A DNA stretch of 64,000 nucleotides from JABFSA01 sp963827515 (GTDB lineage Bacteria; Acidobacteriota; Vicinamibacteria; Vicinamibacterales; UBA2999): the NCBI GenBank assembly GCA_963827515.1, contig CAWHBF010000004.1, positions 62,001 to 126,000 of the forward strand, in the 5' to 3' direction. Below the pieces are notes generated by a model. It did not search any database. It was not told where the DNA came from and saw nothing but the letters and a program-made list of their open reading frames with translations. Made by a program: the position numbers and the translations under genes. Of this stretch, positions 48,280-57,355 are shown piece by piece (position 1 is the stretch's first letter; each line of letters starts with the position of its first letter).

Positions 48280-48635
48280 CGCCCGCGTCGGGTCCGCTGC
48301 GTGCGTCCCCACCAATCCCAGCTACGGGCCCGACAGCGCGAGCAGCCACGGGTCGTTCAGAAACTGTCGTGCGGGCGCCAATCGGGAGACAGTCGCACAT
48401 CGCCCGAGCAACGCGGCGTCCGGTCTCTCGGGCGATGACGAGCCTTGCGAGGCTCGTCCACGACCCGCACAGATGGCACCCGCAGTGCCACGGCGCGCGT
48501 CTCATCGGTGCTGGCGTTGTTGATGACGAGGATCTCGTCGGGTAGCCTGGATTGCGCGAGGAGTGAATGGAGACAGGGCGAGAGATACCGTGCTTCGTTA
48601 TGAGCGCAGACAATGACGCTGATCTTCAGCGCCAT
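48280..48635 (-). pseudogene. Family 2 glycosyltransferase, N-terminal relic
   Basis: Starts MALKISVIVCAHNEARYLSP and continues CLHSLLAQSRLPDEILVINN, a typical GT-A N-terminus, with ASTDE following. After VRVVDEPRK the frame is lost; pieces of the expected continuation appear in other frames (GLVIARETGRR-like residues, FLNDPWLLALSGP, SWDWWGR), with stops between them. The rest of the family domain is absent. Unlike the conserved frameshifted genes, this one is truncated, so real decay is likely. Confidence 0.6.
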
Positions 48636-48752
48636 CGCTGCGCCAGTCGTTTCGACTGTCGTGGTATACCCACGTACACACCCACAGCCTATGGGGTCGG
48701 CGCGACGGTGTGGTATCGAGTGGGCGACGAAGGGGTTAAATCGTTCCGGACG

Positions 48753-50970
48753 TCAGTCCGTCTCGGCTTGCGCGTAGTGGGCGAGTAGGAAACGCTGCGC
48801 GTCGAACCCCTCACCCTCACGATCGGGACGCTGGTAGGACCCGCTCACGTCGAGACGGTAGGCGCGGGCCGTATCTCGGAGATATGCGTCGAGCACCACG
48901 TCGCGGAGGTGCCGGAGCAGGTCGCGATCCCTGACCGGCGTCAGCGTCTCGACCCGGCGATCCAGGTTGCGCTCCATCAGGTCGGCGCTCCCGATGTACA
49001 TCTCTTCGTCGCCGGCGTTCTTGAACCAGTAGAGCCGCGAATGCTCGAGGAATCGACCGACGATGGATCGGACACGGATGTTGTCACTGATCCCGGGGAC
49101 GCCGGGACGCAGGCAGCAGGTGCCGCGCGCGAGCACATCGACAGATACTCCGGCCTGTGAGGCGCGATACAACACACGGATCATCTGGTCGTCCGTGAGC
49201 GCGTTCACCTTGATCACGACCTCCGCCGGCCGACCTGCGCGAGCGTGGTCGACCTCGCGCTCGATGAGCTCGGTCAGTTTGGTACGGAGTTGCACCGGCG
49301 CCACGAGGAGCCGTCGGAACTGCTTCTGATTCGAGTACCCGGTCAGATAGTTGAAAACGTCCGAGGCGTCCGCGACGATCTCGGGATCCGCCGTAAACAA
49401 CCCGAGGTCCGTATAGACCTTGGCGGTGCCGGAGTTGTAGTTGCCGGTCGCTATGTGGACGTAGCGCCCCATTCCGTCCGGCTCCTGCCGAACAACGAGG
49501 CAGACCTTCGCGTGGGTCTTGATCGCGGCAAAGCCGTACACGACGTGGATCCCGTGCGACTCCAGCCGCCTCGCCCACAGGATGTTGTTGCGTTCGTCGA
49601 AGCGGGCCTTCAGCTCCACCAGCACCGCGACCAGCTTCCCCGCTTCCGCCGCTTCGATCAACAGATCGATGAGCGGCGAGTTGGGGCCGATGCGGTACAG
49701 GGTCATCTTGACCGCGACCACATGGGGATCCTTCACCGCGGCTCGAAGGAAGGCTTCCACGGACCCGAACGATTCGAACGGGTGATGAACGAGCTGATCG
49801 CGATCCTTGATCTCGTCGAAGATCACTTCCGGATCCTCGTCGGCGCGCCACAGACTGCGAGGCGAATGCACGGGGTCCTTGAGCTCCGGCCGGTGTATGC
49901 GGGTCAGCTGCATCCAGTCGCCGAACCCCATACGATGCCCCGTTCGCACGATCACGTCGTTGCCACCCTCGACGTGCTCGACGCTCTCCGCGAGGATGTT
50001 GAGCACGCGCGCAGGCACGGCCGCGTCGACGCCGCCGAACTCGGCCCGATCACCGTTCCGCATGATCAGGTCATCGCCGATCTCGAAGTTCTCGGCGAGG
50101 ATATTGAGCACCCGCGCCGGCATGCCGGCATCGACCTGGAGCAACGACAAGGCGCCGCGCCGGCGCTCGCGAAGACTGCGATCGACGGTCTCGAGCAGGT
50201 CGTCGGCCTCGTCCTGCTCGATCTCGAGGTCGGTGTCGCGCACGACGCGGAACAGGTGCGCCCCCTTGACCTCCGCGCCCGGAAACAGCTCCTGAATGTT
50301 CGCGAGCAGCACGTCTTCAAGGAAGACGAAGCCCAGCCCGCCCTTCGACGTCAACCGATCCGGAATCTGAATGAAGCGCGGCAGCACGTCCGGCACCTTG
50401 ACGCGCGCGAACTTCGTCCGGCCTCCATGCGACACGACGACAGCGACGTTCTTGCTCAGGTTCGAGATCAGGGGAAACGGGTGCCCGGGATCGAAGGCGA
50501 GCGGTGTGACGACGGGATAGACCTCCTGCGCGAAATACTCGGCAAGATACGCCCGGACGTCCGGCGTCCAGTCGTCCCGCTCGAAGAAGCGCACACCCTC
50601 TGTCACCAGCAGCGATCGCAGGCTCTCCCAGCAGGCAGCCTGATCCTCGAGCATGTGGAGGGCGCGATTCCACATGAGCTCGAGCTGCTGCTCGGTGTTG
50701 TAGCCGTCCGACCCGACATCATCGAGCCCCGCGCGCAGCTTCTTCTGCGTCATCGAGACCCGGATCATGAAAAATTCGTCGAGGTTGGTGCCTACGATGG
50801 CCAGGAACTTCACGCGCTCGAGGAGTGGATGGGCAGCCGTCACACGCCTGGTCGAGCACGCGCTGGTTGAACTCGAGCCAGCTCAGCTCTCGGTTGATAT
50901 ACAGCGAGGGATGCTTGAGGTCGCGTGGATCGACTTCCGGCGGGGGGGCACTCTGCGGGTACGCGCCCAT
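48753..50970 (-). CDS. ppk: Polyphosphate kinase 1 (one apparent frameshift, internal duplication)
   Basis: About 739 residues. The ATG at 50970 follows GCAGGAG. The N-terminal part is SLYINRELSWLEFNQRVL; the frame changes near 50840 and continues HPLLERVKFLAIVGTNLDEF. The phosphorylated His lies in GRYVHIATGNYNSGTA, and ARFDERNNILWARRLE and SADLMERNLDRRVE are the phospholipase D-like motifs. PPK1 makes polyphosphate from ATP at the inner membrane. Residues about 235-305 contain a 35-residue tandem duplication (PARVLNILAE occurs twice). Followed by SixA, CHAD and Ppx homologues nearby. Confidence 0.93.
49985..50127. repeat. 105-base direct duplication inside ppk
   Basis: The word GAGGATGTTGAGCACGCGCG at about 49992 recurs as GAGGATATTGAGCACCCGCG at about 50097, 105 bases apart. 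It encodes two copies of PARVLNILAE followed by diverged tails (FEIGDDLIMRNGDRAEFG and VEHVEGGNDVIVRTG). The period keeps the frame. Confidence 0.75.
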
Positions 50971-51097
50971 GCTCCTGCCGTTCGGGTTCCGGAAGGGGGC
51001 GCCGGTCGCGAAGCGTCGTCTGGTCAGGGGCCATGGGGCGTCGGGTGTGGTGCCGTCTATCGACACCAGCCTCTTAGCGTAGCAGATGGCGTGACGG

Positions 51098-51304
51098 CTA
51101 GCCTTCAACCCAGCCGGCTTGACAGAGGGAGGCAACTTCCTGTGCAAATACCCGTTTTGCCCGCTCCACCCGATGCCAGTCGTCGTAGACCATCCGCCTG
51201 ACCACAAGGCTATCCTGCTCCTCCAGCACCTCCCAGAAGTGGCCGGTCTGGACGATCGAGAAGCGTTTCTTGTGCTGATCCTTGTGCAATGCACGCGCAA
51301 ACAT
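51098..51304 (-). CDS. Small conserved hypothetical protein upstream of ppk
   Basis: A 68-residue protein: FSIVQTGHFWEVLEEQDSLV, RRMVYDDWHRVERAKRVFAQ. Dense in conserved-looking aromatic and charged residues, no membrane segment. It lies 127 bases upstream of ppk on the same strand with a candidate Pho box before it, so it may be the first gene of the ppk unit. Not recognised beyond that. Confidence 0.5.
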   Translation of the reverse strand: MFARALHKDQHKKRFSIVQTGHFWEVLEEQDSLVVRRMVYDDWHRVERAKRVFAQEVASLCQAGWVEG

Positions 51305-51340
51305 AGAGCCCGATCCTTACCCGATTGGCATACCCGAGGA

Positions 51341-51357
51341 TGTAACTTCTTTGTAAA
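51341..51357 (-). promoter_or_regulatory. Candidate Pho box (two phased hexamers) upstream of the ppk unit
   Basis: On the minus strand TTTACA (51352-51357) and GTTACA (51341-51346) start 11 bases apart, the same spacing as PhoP/PhoB boxes. They lie about 40 bases upstream of the small gene's ATG at 51304. Confidence 0.4.
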
Positions 51358-51376
51358 CAGTGCCCCGCTGGGCCTT

Positions 51377-51988
51377 TCACTCGAGATCGGGGTCGCCCGC
51401 TGCGTGAGCTAAGTCGTCTTCGCCGAGCGAGAAGGCGTCCGACTCCACCGAATCGTCGGCCACGGCCACCGGCACGGCCTTCTCAGACGCCCGAGTACGC
51501 GGCGGCTTCGAAATGGCAGATGCCCTACGACGAGTGGGAGTCCGCTTCGGGGATGCCGCGGCTGCCTTGACGGTGGATTTCCTGGCGGCGGCGTTTTTCG
51601 TGCGGGCCGCCTTTGCCCTGGCGGCAGGCTTCTTCCTCCTGGACCGCGCTGCTGCTACCTTCGCCCCGGGCGGCTCCGCCGCCGGCACCTCGACGTCTGG
51701 CTTTTTGGCTTTTGGCTTCTTGCCGCCACGCTCCGCCCGCGCTTCGGCCTTGGCGACGTGGCTCGCGGCTCGGGTGAACTCTTCACGGGCGGCCGCGGCG
51801 GCCTTGCGGGCCTTCCGCGCTTCCTTTCCCGCCTTCTTGGCGACTTTCCGAGCAGCCTTCAGCTTCGCCTTGGCCTGGCGGGCCCGCTCGACGGCGGCGT
51901 CCGCTTCAGCCATCGCCGTGTCATAGTTCCGCTCAGCAGCAGTGGCCTCAGCCCGAGCCTGCGCTGAGTCCAATTTTGTATCGCTCAT
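51377..51988 (-). CDS. Lys/Ala-rich histone H1-like protein
   Basis: A 203-residue protein (ATG 51988, or the adjacent ATG 51991, with GGGAGAG upstream). Residues about 10-85 are a charged helix rich in Ala, Glu and Arg (ARAEATAAERNYDTAMAEAD). Residues about 85-170 are Lys/Ala/Pro-rich (KKPKAKKP, ARKSTVKAAAASPKRTPTRR), resembling H1-like bacterial tails. The last 25 residues are acidic. It sits inside the polyphosphate cluster between ppk and SixA. DNA or polyphosphate binding is plausible but not shown. Confidence 0.6.
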   Translation of the reverse strand: MSDTKLDSAQARAEATAAERNYDTAMAEADAAVERARQAKAKLKAARKVAKKAGKEARKARKAAAAAREEFTRAASHVAKAEARAERGGKKPKAKKPDVEVPAAEPPGAKVAAARSRRKKPAARAKAARTKNAAARKSTVKAAAASPKRTPTRRRASAISKPPRTRASEKAVPVAVADDSVESDAFSLGEDDLAHAAGDPDLE

Positions 51989-52059
51989 CATCACTCTCCC
52001 TGCACGCGAGGCGGACACTCTAGCATAGCGGTAGGACGTCCCTGACGCGGCGTTTCGAC

Positions 52060-52620
52060 CTATTCCGCCAAACCGCGCAAGATTTTCGGGGTCAGGAACC
52101 ATACGAAGGCGCCCGATGGACGATCAACCCCTGATTCCAGGTCGATCCGGCAGACACCCCCCTTTTTGAAGGGAATGGCCCGGCGCGCGCCAATCAGGAA
52201 TGCCCCCAGTTCGCCCAAGCCCGGCTCGTGCCCCACAAGGGCGACGCGCCGGCCTCGCGCGACGCGGGCCACCTCCTCGAGCACGCGTGCCGGCTCGTGA
52301 CCGGGGGCAAGGGCCTCCAGCACCCGCACTGGAGGACGATTCGGAAGTCCGGACGCCAGCAGATCCGCGGTCTGGCGCGCTCGGACCAGGGGGCTGGTCA
52401 GCACCTCATCGACGACGATCTTCAGGTTCGCGAGGCCGGCAACTGCCTTCTCGAACTTCGCCATGCCGCGGGCGGTCAGCGGGCGCAAGGCGTCGTCCGG
52501 CCATTCGCGACCCCGCTCCGCGGCAATGGCGTGGCGAACGAGGTAGAGTTCGCGGCCGCGGTCCGCAGCGCCGTTCCGCTTGGTCGGCAGCCTAGTGTTT
52601 CGTGAGCGCGGTTTCGGCAT
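52060..52620 (-). CDS. SixA-type phosphohistidine phosphatase
   Basis: A 186-residue histidine phosphatase superfamily member: ELYLVRHAIAAERG (phospho-His), LTSPLVRARQTADLLA and VALVGHEPGLGELGAFL (second His). The ATG at 52620 is within the CHAD stop region, an overlap of 29 bases, so the two are co-translated. SixA acts on phosphorylated His-containing transmitter proteins; in clusters with CHAD and ppk the target is unknown. Confidence 0.88.
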   Translation of the reverse strand: MPKPRSRNTRLPTKRNGAADRGRELYLVRHAIAAERGREWPDDALRPLTARGMAKFEKAVAGLANLKIVVDEVLTSPLVRARQTADLLASGLPNRPPVRVLEALAPGHEPARVLEEVARVARGRRVALVGHEPGLGELGAFLIGARRAIPFKKGGVCRIDLESGVDRPSGAFVWFLTPKILRGLAE

Positions 52621-53494
52621 AGTCACACACCGCCAGCAGGTCGCCACGTGCTGCCATGTACTTCCCATGGAGGACACGACACTCGTTTTCGAGTCGGCGC
52701 ACCAACTCGTCCAGATCCGCCGATACCCGGAGTCCGGTCACCATCGACGTCCCCTGAAGGGCCCGCATGCGCACGGTCAGCACTTCGAGATCGTTCATGC
52801 GTCCCATCAATTCCTGCGTCTGTCGCAGCGTCCGCAAACGCGCGGCCTCGGATCGGGCCGAGACCGAGGCCCTCGCAGGGCGCGCGGCTCGCCGCGCGCT
52901 GCGCAGATCCCGCGCCAACTCCATGGCATACCTGAACTTCTTCACCCTGATGCGCACCTCATGCAGCCGATCCGGCACGTAGATTCCAGCCGCCTGTTCG
53001 ATGGCGCCGCGGAGGCGAACGGCCCGCCGACCGCACCGCGCCTCGACATCGGCGACGAGCGCCTGCGCCGCCTCTGTCGTGAGAGGCATGCTGGTTTTGT
53101 CGGTCACACGCACGCCGAGGCCCCTGACGTCGTGCCGGTCCAACCGGCGCTGCAGTCGCGCACACAACTGCTGGCGCTCTTCGGAGATGTGGGTTCTGAC
53201 TCGCGTAATGGAATCCCGCGACACGCCCTTCGAGGCGCCGAACTCCTTGAGTGTCGTCAGCGCCACGTCCAACTCCCGAATCGGGCCAAGCGCGCGAGTC
53301 ACCCCGCGGGCGGCCTTCAGAAGCGCCCGACCTTTCTTGCCTGGCGCAACTATCGGCAGCGCCTCACGCAAACGCCGCGTGGCCACGCGGGCATCGTGTA
53401 CCGCCGCCGGCACGCACAGTGCGGCCGCGGGCAGGAAGCGTAACACGCGATTGATTCGCTGCAACAGAATCGGTCGAGCAGGGTTTCTCGTCAT
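52592..53494 (-). CDS. CHAD domain protein
   Basis: A 300-residue helical protein with the family motif AVHDARVATRRLREALP and a second half (HEVRIRVKKFRYAMELARDL) containing the repeated H-x-R-x-x-x-K/R-x-x-R pattern. CHAD domains bind polyphosphate through these basic residues. The ATG at 53494 is used; a TTG at 53497 is one codon upstream. Divergent from ppx and upstream of sixA in a two-gene unit. No CYTH domain is fused here. Confidence 0.9.
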   Translation of the reverse strand: MTRNPARPILLQRINRVLRFLPAAALCVPAAVHDARVATRRLREALPIVAPGKKGRALLKAARGVTRALGPIRELDVALTTLKEFGASKGVSRDSITRVRTHISEERQQLCARLQRRLDRHDVRGLGVRVTDKTSMPLTTEAAQALVADVEARCGRRAVRLRGAIEQAAGIYVPDRLHEVRIRVKKFRYAMELARDLRSARRAARPARASVSARSEAARLRTLRQTQELMGRMNDLEVLTVRMRALQGTSMVTGLRVSADLDELVRRLENECRVLHGKYMAARGDLLAVCDYAETALTKH

Positions 53495-53500
53495 CAACGC

Positions 53501-53517
53501 TTGACGCGATCATGACA
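53501..53517. promoter_or_regulatory. Candidate Pho box (two phased hexamers) between CHAD and ppx
   Basis: TTGACG (53501) and ATGACA (53512) are 11 bases apart in a 77-base divergent gap. GTCATC, 11 bases further upstream, is part of the CHAD start and may be chance. Weaker than the copy at 45941. Confidence 0.25.
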
Positions 53518-53571
53518 CACGGTCGGATTCTCGCGTTACGATAGGCGGACTCTCAACTCCACCAAATACCT

Positions 53572-55158
53572 ATGCGACTCGCGGCGATCGACATCGGCAC
53601 CAACTCCATCCACATGATCGTGGTCAACGTGAGGTCCGATCTCTCCTTCGAGGTCGTCGATCAAGAGAAAGCGATGGTGCGCCTGGGCGCCGGCGGCCTC
53701 GATGGACGCAAGCTCACGACGGAGGCGATGACGGCGGGCCTGCAGACTCTCTCCAGATTCCGACGGCTCGCCGAATCACACGGCGTCGAGAAGATTCTCG
53801 CCACGGCGACGAGCGCCGTGCGAGAAGCCAAGAACGGCGGCGACTTTCTCGGTCGGATTGCGAGCAGCACCGGCATCAGAGCGCGGGTCATTTCGGGCAT
53901 CGAGGAAGCACGCCTCATTCACCTTGCGGCCATGTACGGCGTCGACGTGGGCAGCGCGCGGGCCGTCGTCATCGACATCGGCGGCGGCAGCGTGGAGATC
54001 ACCCACGGCTCGGTCACCGCGGTGCAAACCTCGAAGAGTTTCAAACTTGGCGCCATCCGACTCACCGAGCGCTTCGTCCGGACCGACCCCCTCTCCCGTC
54101 GGGACGAGCAGAAGCTCGTCGCGCACATCCACGGCGAGATCGATCGGTATTGCGAGGCCATCACCAACGCCGGGTTCGATCGCGTCATCGGTACGTCTGG
54201 CACCATCCTGAGCATCGGCGTCGTTGCGGCAACCGAGGCACGCGGTACCCCGCCAACGGAGGTCCGGAACCTGCGTGTGCCGAGCAAGCAGATTCGGGGA
54301 GTACGCAAGCAGATGGTCGCTCTGGCGCTGCGTGAACGACTCGAGGTATCCGGACTCGACCCACGGCGGGCGGACCTCGTCGTCGTGGGGTCCGTGCTCA
54401 TCGACACCATCCTGACCCGCCTCGGCGCCAGCGAGATCACGCTGTGCGATCTCGCCCTTCGCGAAGGCATCATCCTCGACTACATCCGGTCCCACAAAGG
54501 CCAGATCGCCCAGGCCGACCAGATTCCCGACATTCGGCGCCGCAGTACGCTGGCACTGGCCGAGCGATGCAACTACCAGGCGGTCCATGCCAAGCAGGTC
54601 GTGCGCCTGGCGCTCGCGCTCTTCGATCAGACCAGGACCGTTCACGGGCTGACGGATCACGCGCGCGAATGGCTTGAATTCGCCGCGATCATGCACGACA
54701 TCGGCACGCACATCAGCTATCCGCGACATCACCGCCATTCGTACTATCTGATCAAGAACGGCGACCTGCGAGGCTTCGACCCGGAAGAAATCGAAATCGT
54801 TGCGCTCATCGCGAGATACCACCGGCGCGGCGTGCCGAACAAGTCGCACGAGGACTACGCAGGCCTGCCCGCCTCGAACCGGCGGACCGTCCGCATTCTT
54901 GCCTCGATTCTGCGAGTCGCGGAGAGCCTTGACCGCAGCCACGCGCAGACCATCTCCGGCATCGAGGTGCGCGACCGAGGCGAGGATTTCCTGCTGCTCG
55001 TTCACACCTCCGACGACGCCGAGCTGGAGGTCTGGGCGGCAGAGCGGCACCTCGAGCCGTTCGAACAGACCCTGGGAAAGCCCCTCCGCCTCGAAGCGGC
55101 GACGGCCCCTCCTCAGTCCGTCAGGGCTTCGGGACGCAAGATTCGGCGACGAGCCTAG
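53572..55158 (+). CDS. ppx: Exopolyphosphatase/guanosine pentaphosphatase family protein (Ppx/GppA)
   Basis: A 528-residue protein. The ASKHA phosphatase domain has LAAIDIGTNSIHMIVV, ILATATSAVREAKNGG and VVIDIGGGSVEITHG; a C-terminal HD-type domain has EFAAIMHDIGTHISYPRHH and IARYHRRG. The length and HD domain match Ppx/GppA proteins that degrade polyphosphate or pppGpp. Divergent from the CHAD gene, so with ppk both synthesis and breakdown of polyphosphate are encoded here. Cytoplasmic or membrane-associated. Confidence 0.93.
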   Translation: MRLAAIDIGTNSIHMIVVNVRSDLSFEVVDQEKAMVRLGAGGLDGRKLTTEAMTAGLQTLSRFRRLAESHGVEKILATATSAVREAKNGGDFLGRIASSTGIRARVISGIEEARLIHLAAMYGVDVGSARAVVIDIGGGSVEITHGSVTAVQTSKSFKLGAIRLTERFVRTDPLSRRDEQKLVAHIHGEIDRYCEAITNAGFDRVIGTSGTILSIGVVAATEARGTPPTEVRNLRVPSKQIRGVRKQMVALALRERLEVSGLDPRRADLVVVGSVLIDTILTRLGASEITLCDLALREGIILDYIRSHKGQIAQADQIPDIRRRSTLALAERCNYQAVHAKQVVRLALALFDQTRTVHGLTDHAREWLEFAAIMHDIGTHISYPRHHRHSYYLIKNGDLRGFDPEEIEIVALIARYHRRGVPNKSHEDYAGLPASNRRTVRILASILRVAESLDRSHAQTISGIEVRDRGEDFLLLVHTSDDAELEVWAAERHLEPFEQTLGKPLRLEAATAPPQSVRASGRKIRRRA

Positions 55159-55261
55159 CCTTCTCCCTACCCGGCCGGCGGGCAATATCCCACATTGACG
55201 CTTTCAGAGCGTTTGGCATACCCTTACGCCCGCTCGCGATCCCTTCGACGACTCTGTACCG

Positions 55262-57225
55262 ATGAACTCTTCACGCCCATGGCGCCAGCACCTGCTCGCG
55301 CTCTGTGGCTATGCAGCGTTCGCGGTCATCTTTACCTGGCCGCTTGCGCCTCAGCTCGGCACCCATTTGACCGGCTCGCCGGCCGGCGACACCGGTGTGT
55401 ACGTCTGGAACCAGTGGGTGTTCCACCACGAGGTCCTCAAGGAAGGTAACTTCCCGTATTTCACCAGCAGGATCTTTTCTCTCACCGGCCCCGCCAACCT
55501 CAGCCTGCACAACTACACGGCATTCCAGGATCTCCTGGCGCTGCCGCTGCTGGGGTGGCTCGGTGTCGTGGCGACGTTCAACGTCGTGTTCCTGTTGATG
55601 ACGGTGTTGACCGGGTATGGCGCCTTCCTCCTGGCGAAGCATGTGACCGGTCACAATCTGGAGTCGTGGCTGGCGGGGCTGCTGTTCGCATGGAGCCCGG
55701 TGCTCGCGACTCGCGGCGGTGCGCACTTCAGCCTGGTGGCCGCCGCTCCTTTGCCCATCTTTCTGCTCGTGCTCCTGCGCGCGGCCGAACGCCAGCGACT
55801 GCGCGATGCCGTGGCGCTTGGAGCGGTCGTCTGTTGGGCCGCGACGACCGACGCGTATTACGCCGTCTACTGCGTCATCCTCTCGGTGTTGTTCACGCTG
55901 GCCCACGTGATCAGGCTTCAGCGCCTCCCCGCTCGACCCCGCTCGCGAGCCGTCCCGTGGACCCTCGACGTGCTGCTCTTTTGCGTCGCGGGCCTGGTGC
56001 TTTCCATGATCATCAGCGGTGGTTGGCAGTTCACGATCCGGGGCCGGGTGGCGGGCGTTCGAAGCCTCTATACACCCATGCTCTTGTTGACGCTGCTCGC
56101 CTGTCTCCGCGTGGCGTGGGCGCATAGGGGCACGATGTTCCAGGTGGACCGGTCAGCGTTCCTTCGCTTCGCTCGCCTGGGTGCCGTGGGAGCCATGGTC
56201 GCCGCCGTGCTGCTGTCACCGGTGCTCTACGCCGTCGGCGTCAGATTCGCCGACGGCAGGTGGGACTCGGAACCCATCTATTGGCGCAGCAGTCCCCAGG
56301 GCATAGACCTCGCCGCGTACGTGCTGCCGAACCCGAACCATCCGCTCGTGCCTCAGGCGGTGCGCCAGTGGCTGACTCCTCGGCCGGACGCGTATTTCGA
56401 GAACGTCGCGTCCCTGACTTTCGTTGCGCTGCTGACGATACTCGGCGCCTGGCGTGCCGGCTGGCGCATCCCTCGCTTGTGGGCGAGGCCTCGCGCTCGC
56501 TTCGGGGTGATGGCGCTCGGCCCGTTCGTCCACGTGGCTGCGGCTGAATACATACATCCCCGGGCCGTGGGCTGTCCTCCGCTACCTCCCGGTCATCGGT
56601 CTTGCGCGGACGCCAGGTCGGTTTGCGATCGTGTTGATGCTGGCCCTGGCGGTGTTATTTGCCGCCGCGCTGTGCTGGCTGGGCAACCGGTGGCCAAGAC
56701 ACCGCACCCGACTCGTCACCATCGTCGGCGCACTGCTCGTGTTCGAATTGCTGCCCGCGCCACGCCCGCTCTATTCAGCGGCGATCCCAACCGTCTACCG
56801 GCACGTGGCCGCGGCGCCCGACGACACACGGGTGCTCGACTTGCCGTCGGGGGTCCGGGACGGCACCATGAGCGTCGGGAACTTCACCGCGCGGTCTCAG
56901 TTCTTCCAGACAGCGCATGGCAAGAGGCTCATTGGCGGATATCTGTCTCGGGTCTCGAAACGCCGAGTGCGGGACATTCGTCTCGACCCAATGATGGACG
57001 CCCTCATTTGGCTCGGCGAAGGGCGCGCGCTCGACCCCTCGCGGTGGGCGGCGCTCGTCGACGCCGGACCGGCATTTGTCGAGCGAGCCAAGATCGCCTT
57101 ATGTCGTGATTGACTGCGAGCGCACGTCGAAGGCCAACCGTGAGTTCGCCATTCGCGCCTTCAGGCTGCAGTTCGTCGAAGCGGATGGCCCCTTCGAGTT
57201 GTATCGCCCGGCCGTCGCCCCCTGA
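55262..57225 (+). CDS. Polytopic membrane glycosyltransferase-like protein (two apparent frameshifts)
   Basis: About 654 residues when joined. The N-terminus HLLALCGYAAFAVIFTWPLA starts a series of about ten hydrophobic segments; DTGVYVWNQWVFHHEVL with its early Asp is typical of GT-C type proteins, which use polyprenyl-linked sugars. Frame changes are near 56545, after which GRFAIVLMLALAVLF follows, and near 57095, after which FRLQFVEADGPFELYRPA ends the protein at 57225. Substrate unknown. Confidence 0.7.
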
Positions 57226-57260
57226 GGTCAGGTCGCAAGTCTTGAGCGGTGCGTTTCGTC

Positions 57261-57352
57261 GTAGAGCGCACGCTTCAGCGTGCGCGTGTCCGCGGAGGCT
57301 AAAGCCTCCGCTCTACGCCGAATCGAAAAGCGGTCTCTAGAGCCCAGAACCC
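57261..57352. repeat. Family A paired hairpin and a short family C tract between convergent genes
   Basis: GTAGAGCGCACGCTTCAGCG with its arm, GTGTCC, then GCGGAGGCTAAAGCCTCCGC and TCTAC (57261-57316). CTCTAGAGCCCAGAACCC follows at 57336-57352. It fills the 130-base gap to the synthase stop and can form two hairpins. Confidence 0.75.
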
Positions 57353-57355
57353 AAC

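Noticed and set aside
48050..48545. A longer plus-strand gene across the small Cys protein and the GT2 relic
   Set aside because: Beyond 48274 the frame needed differs from the coherent MSYNLTIPCGC start, and the opposite strand there carries recognisable GT2 sequence.
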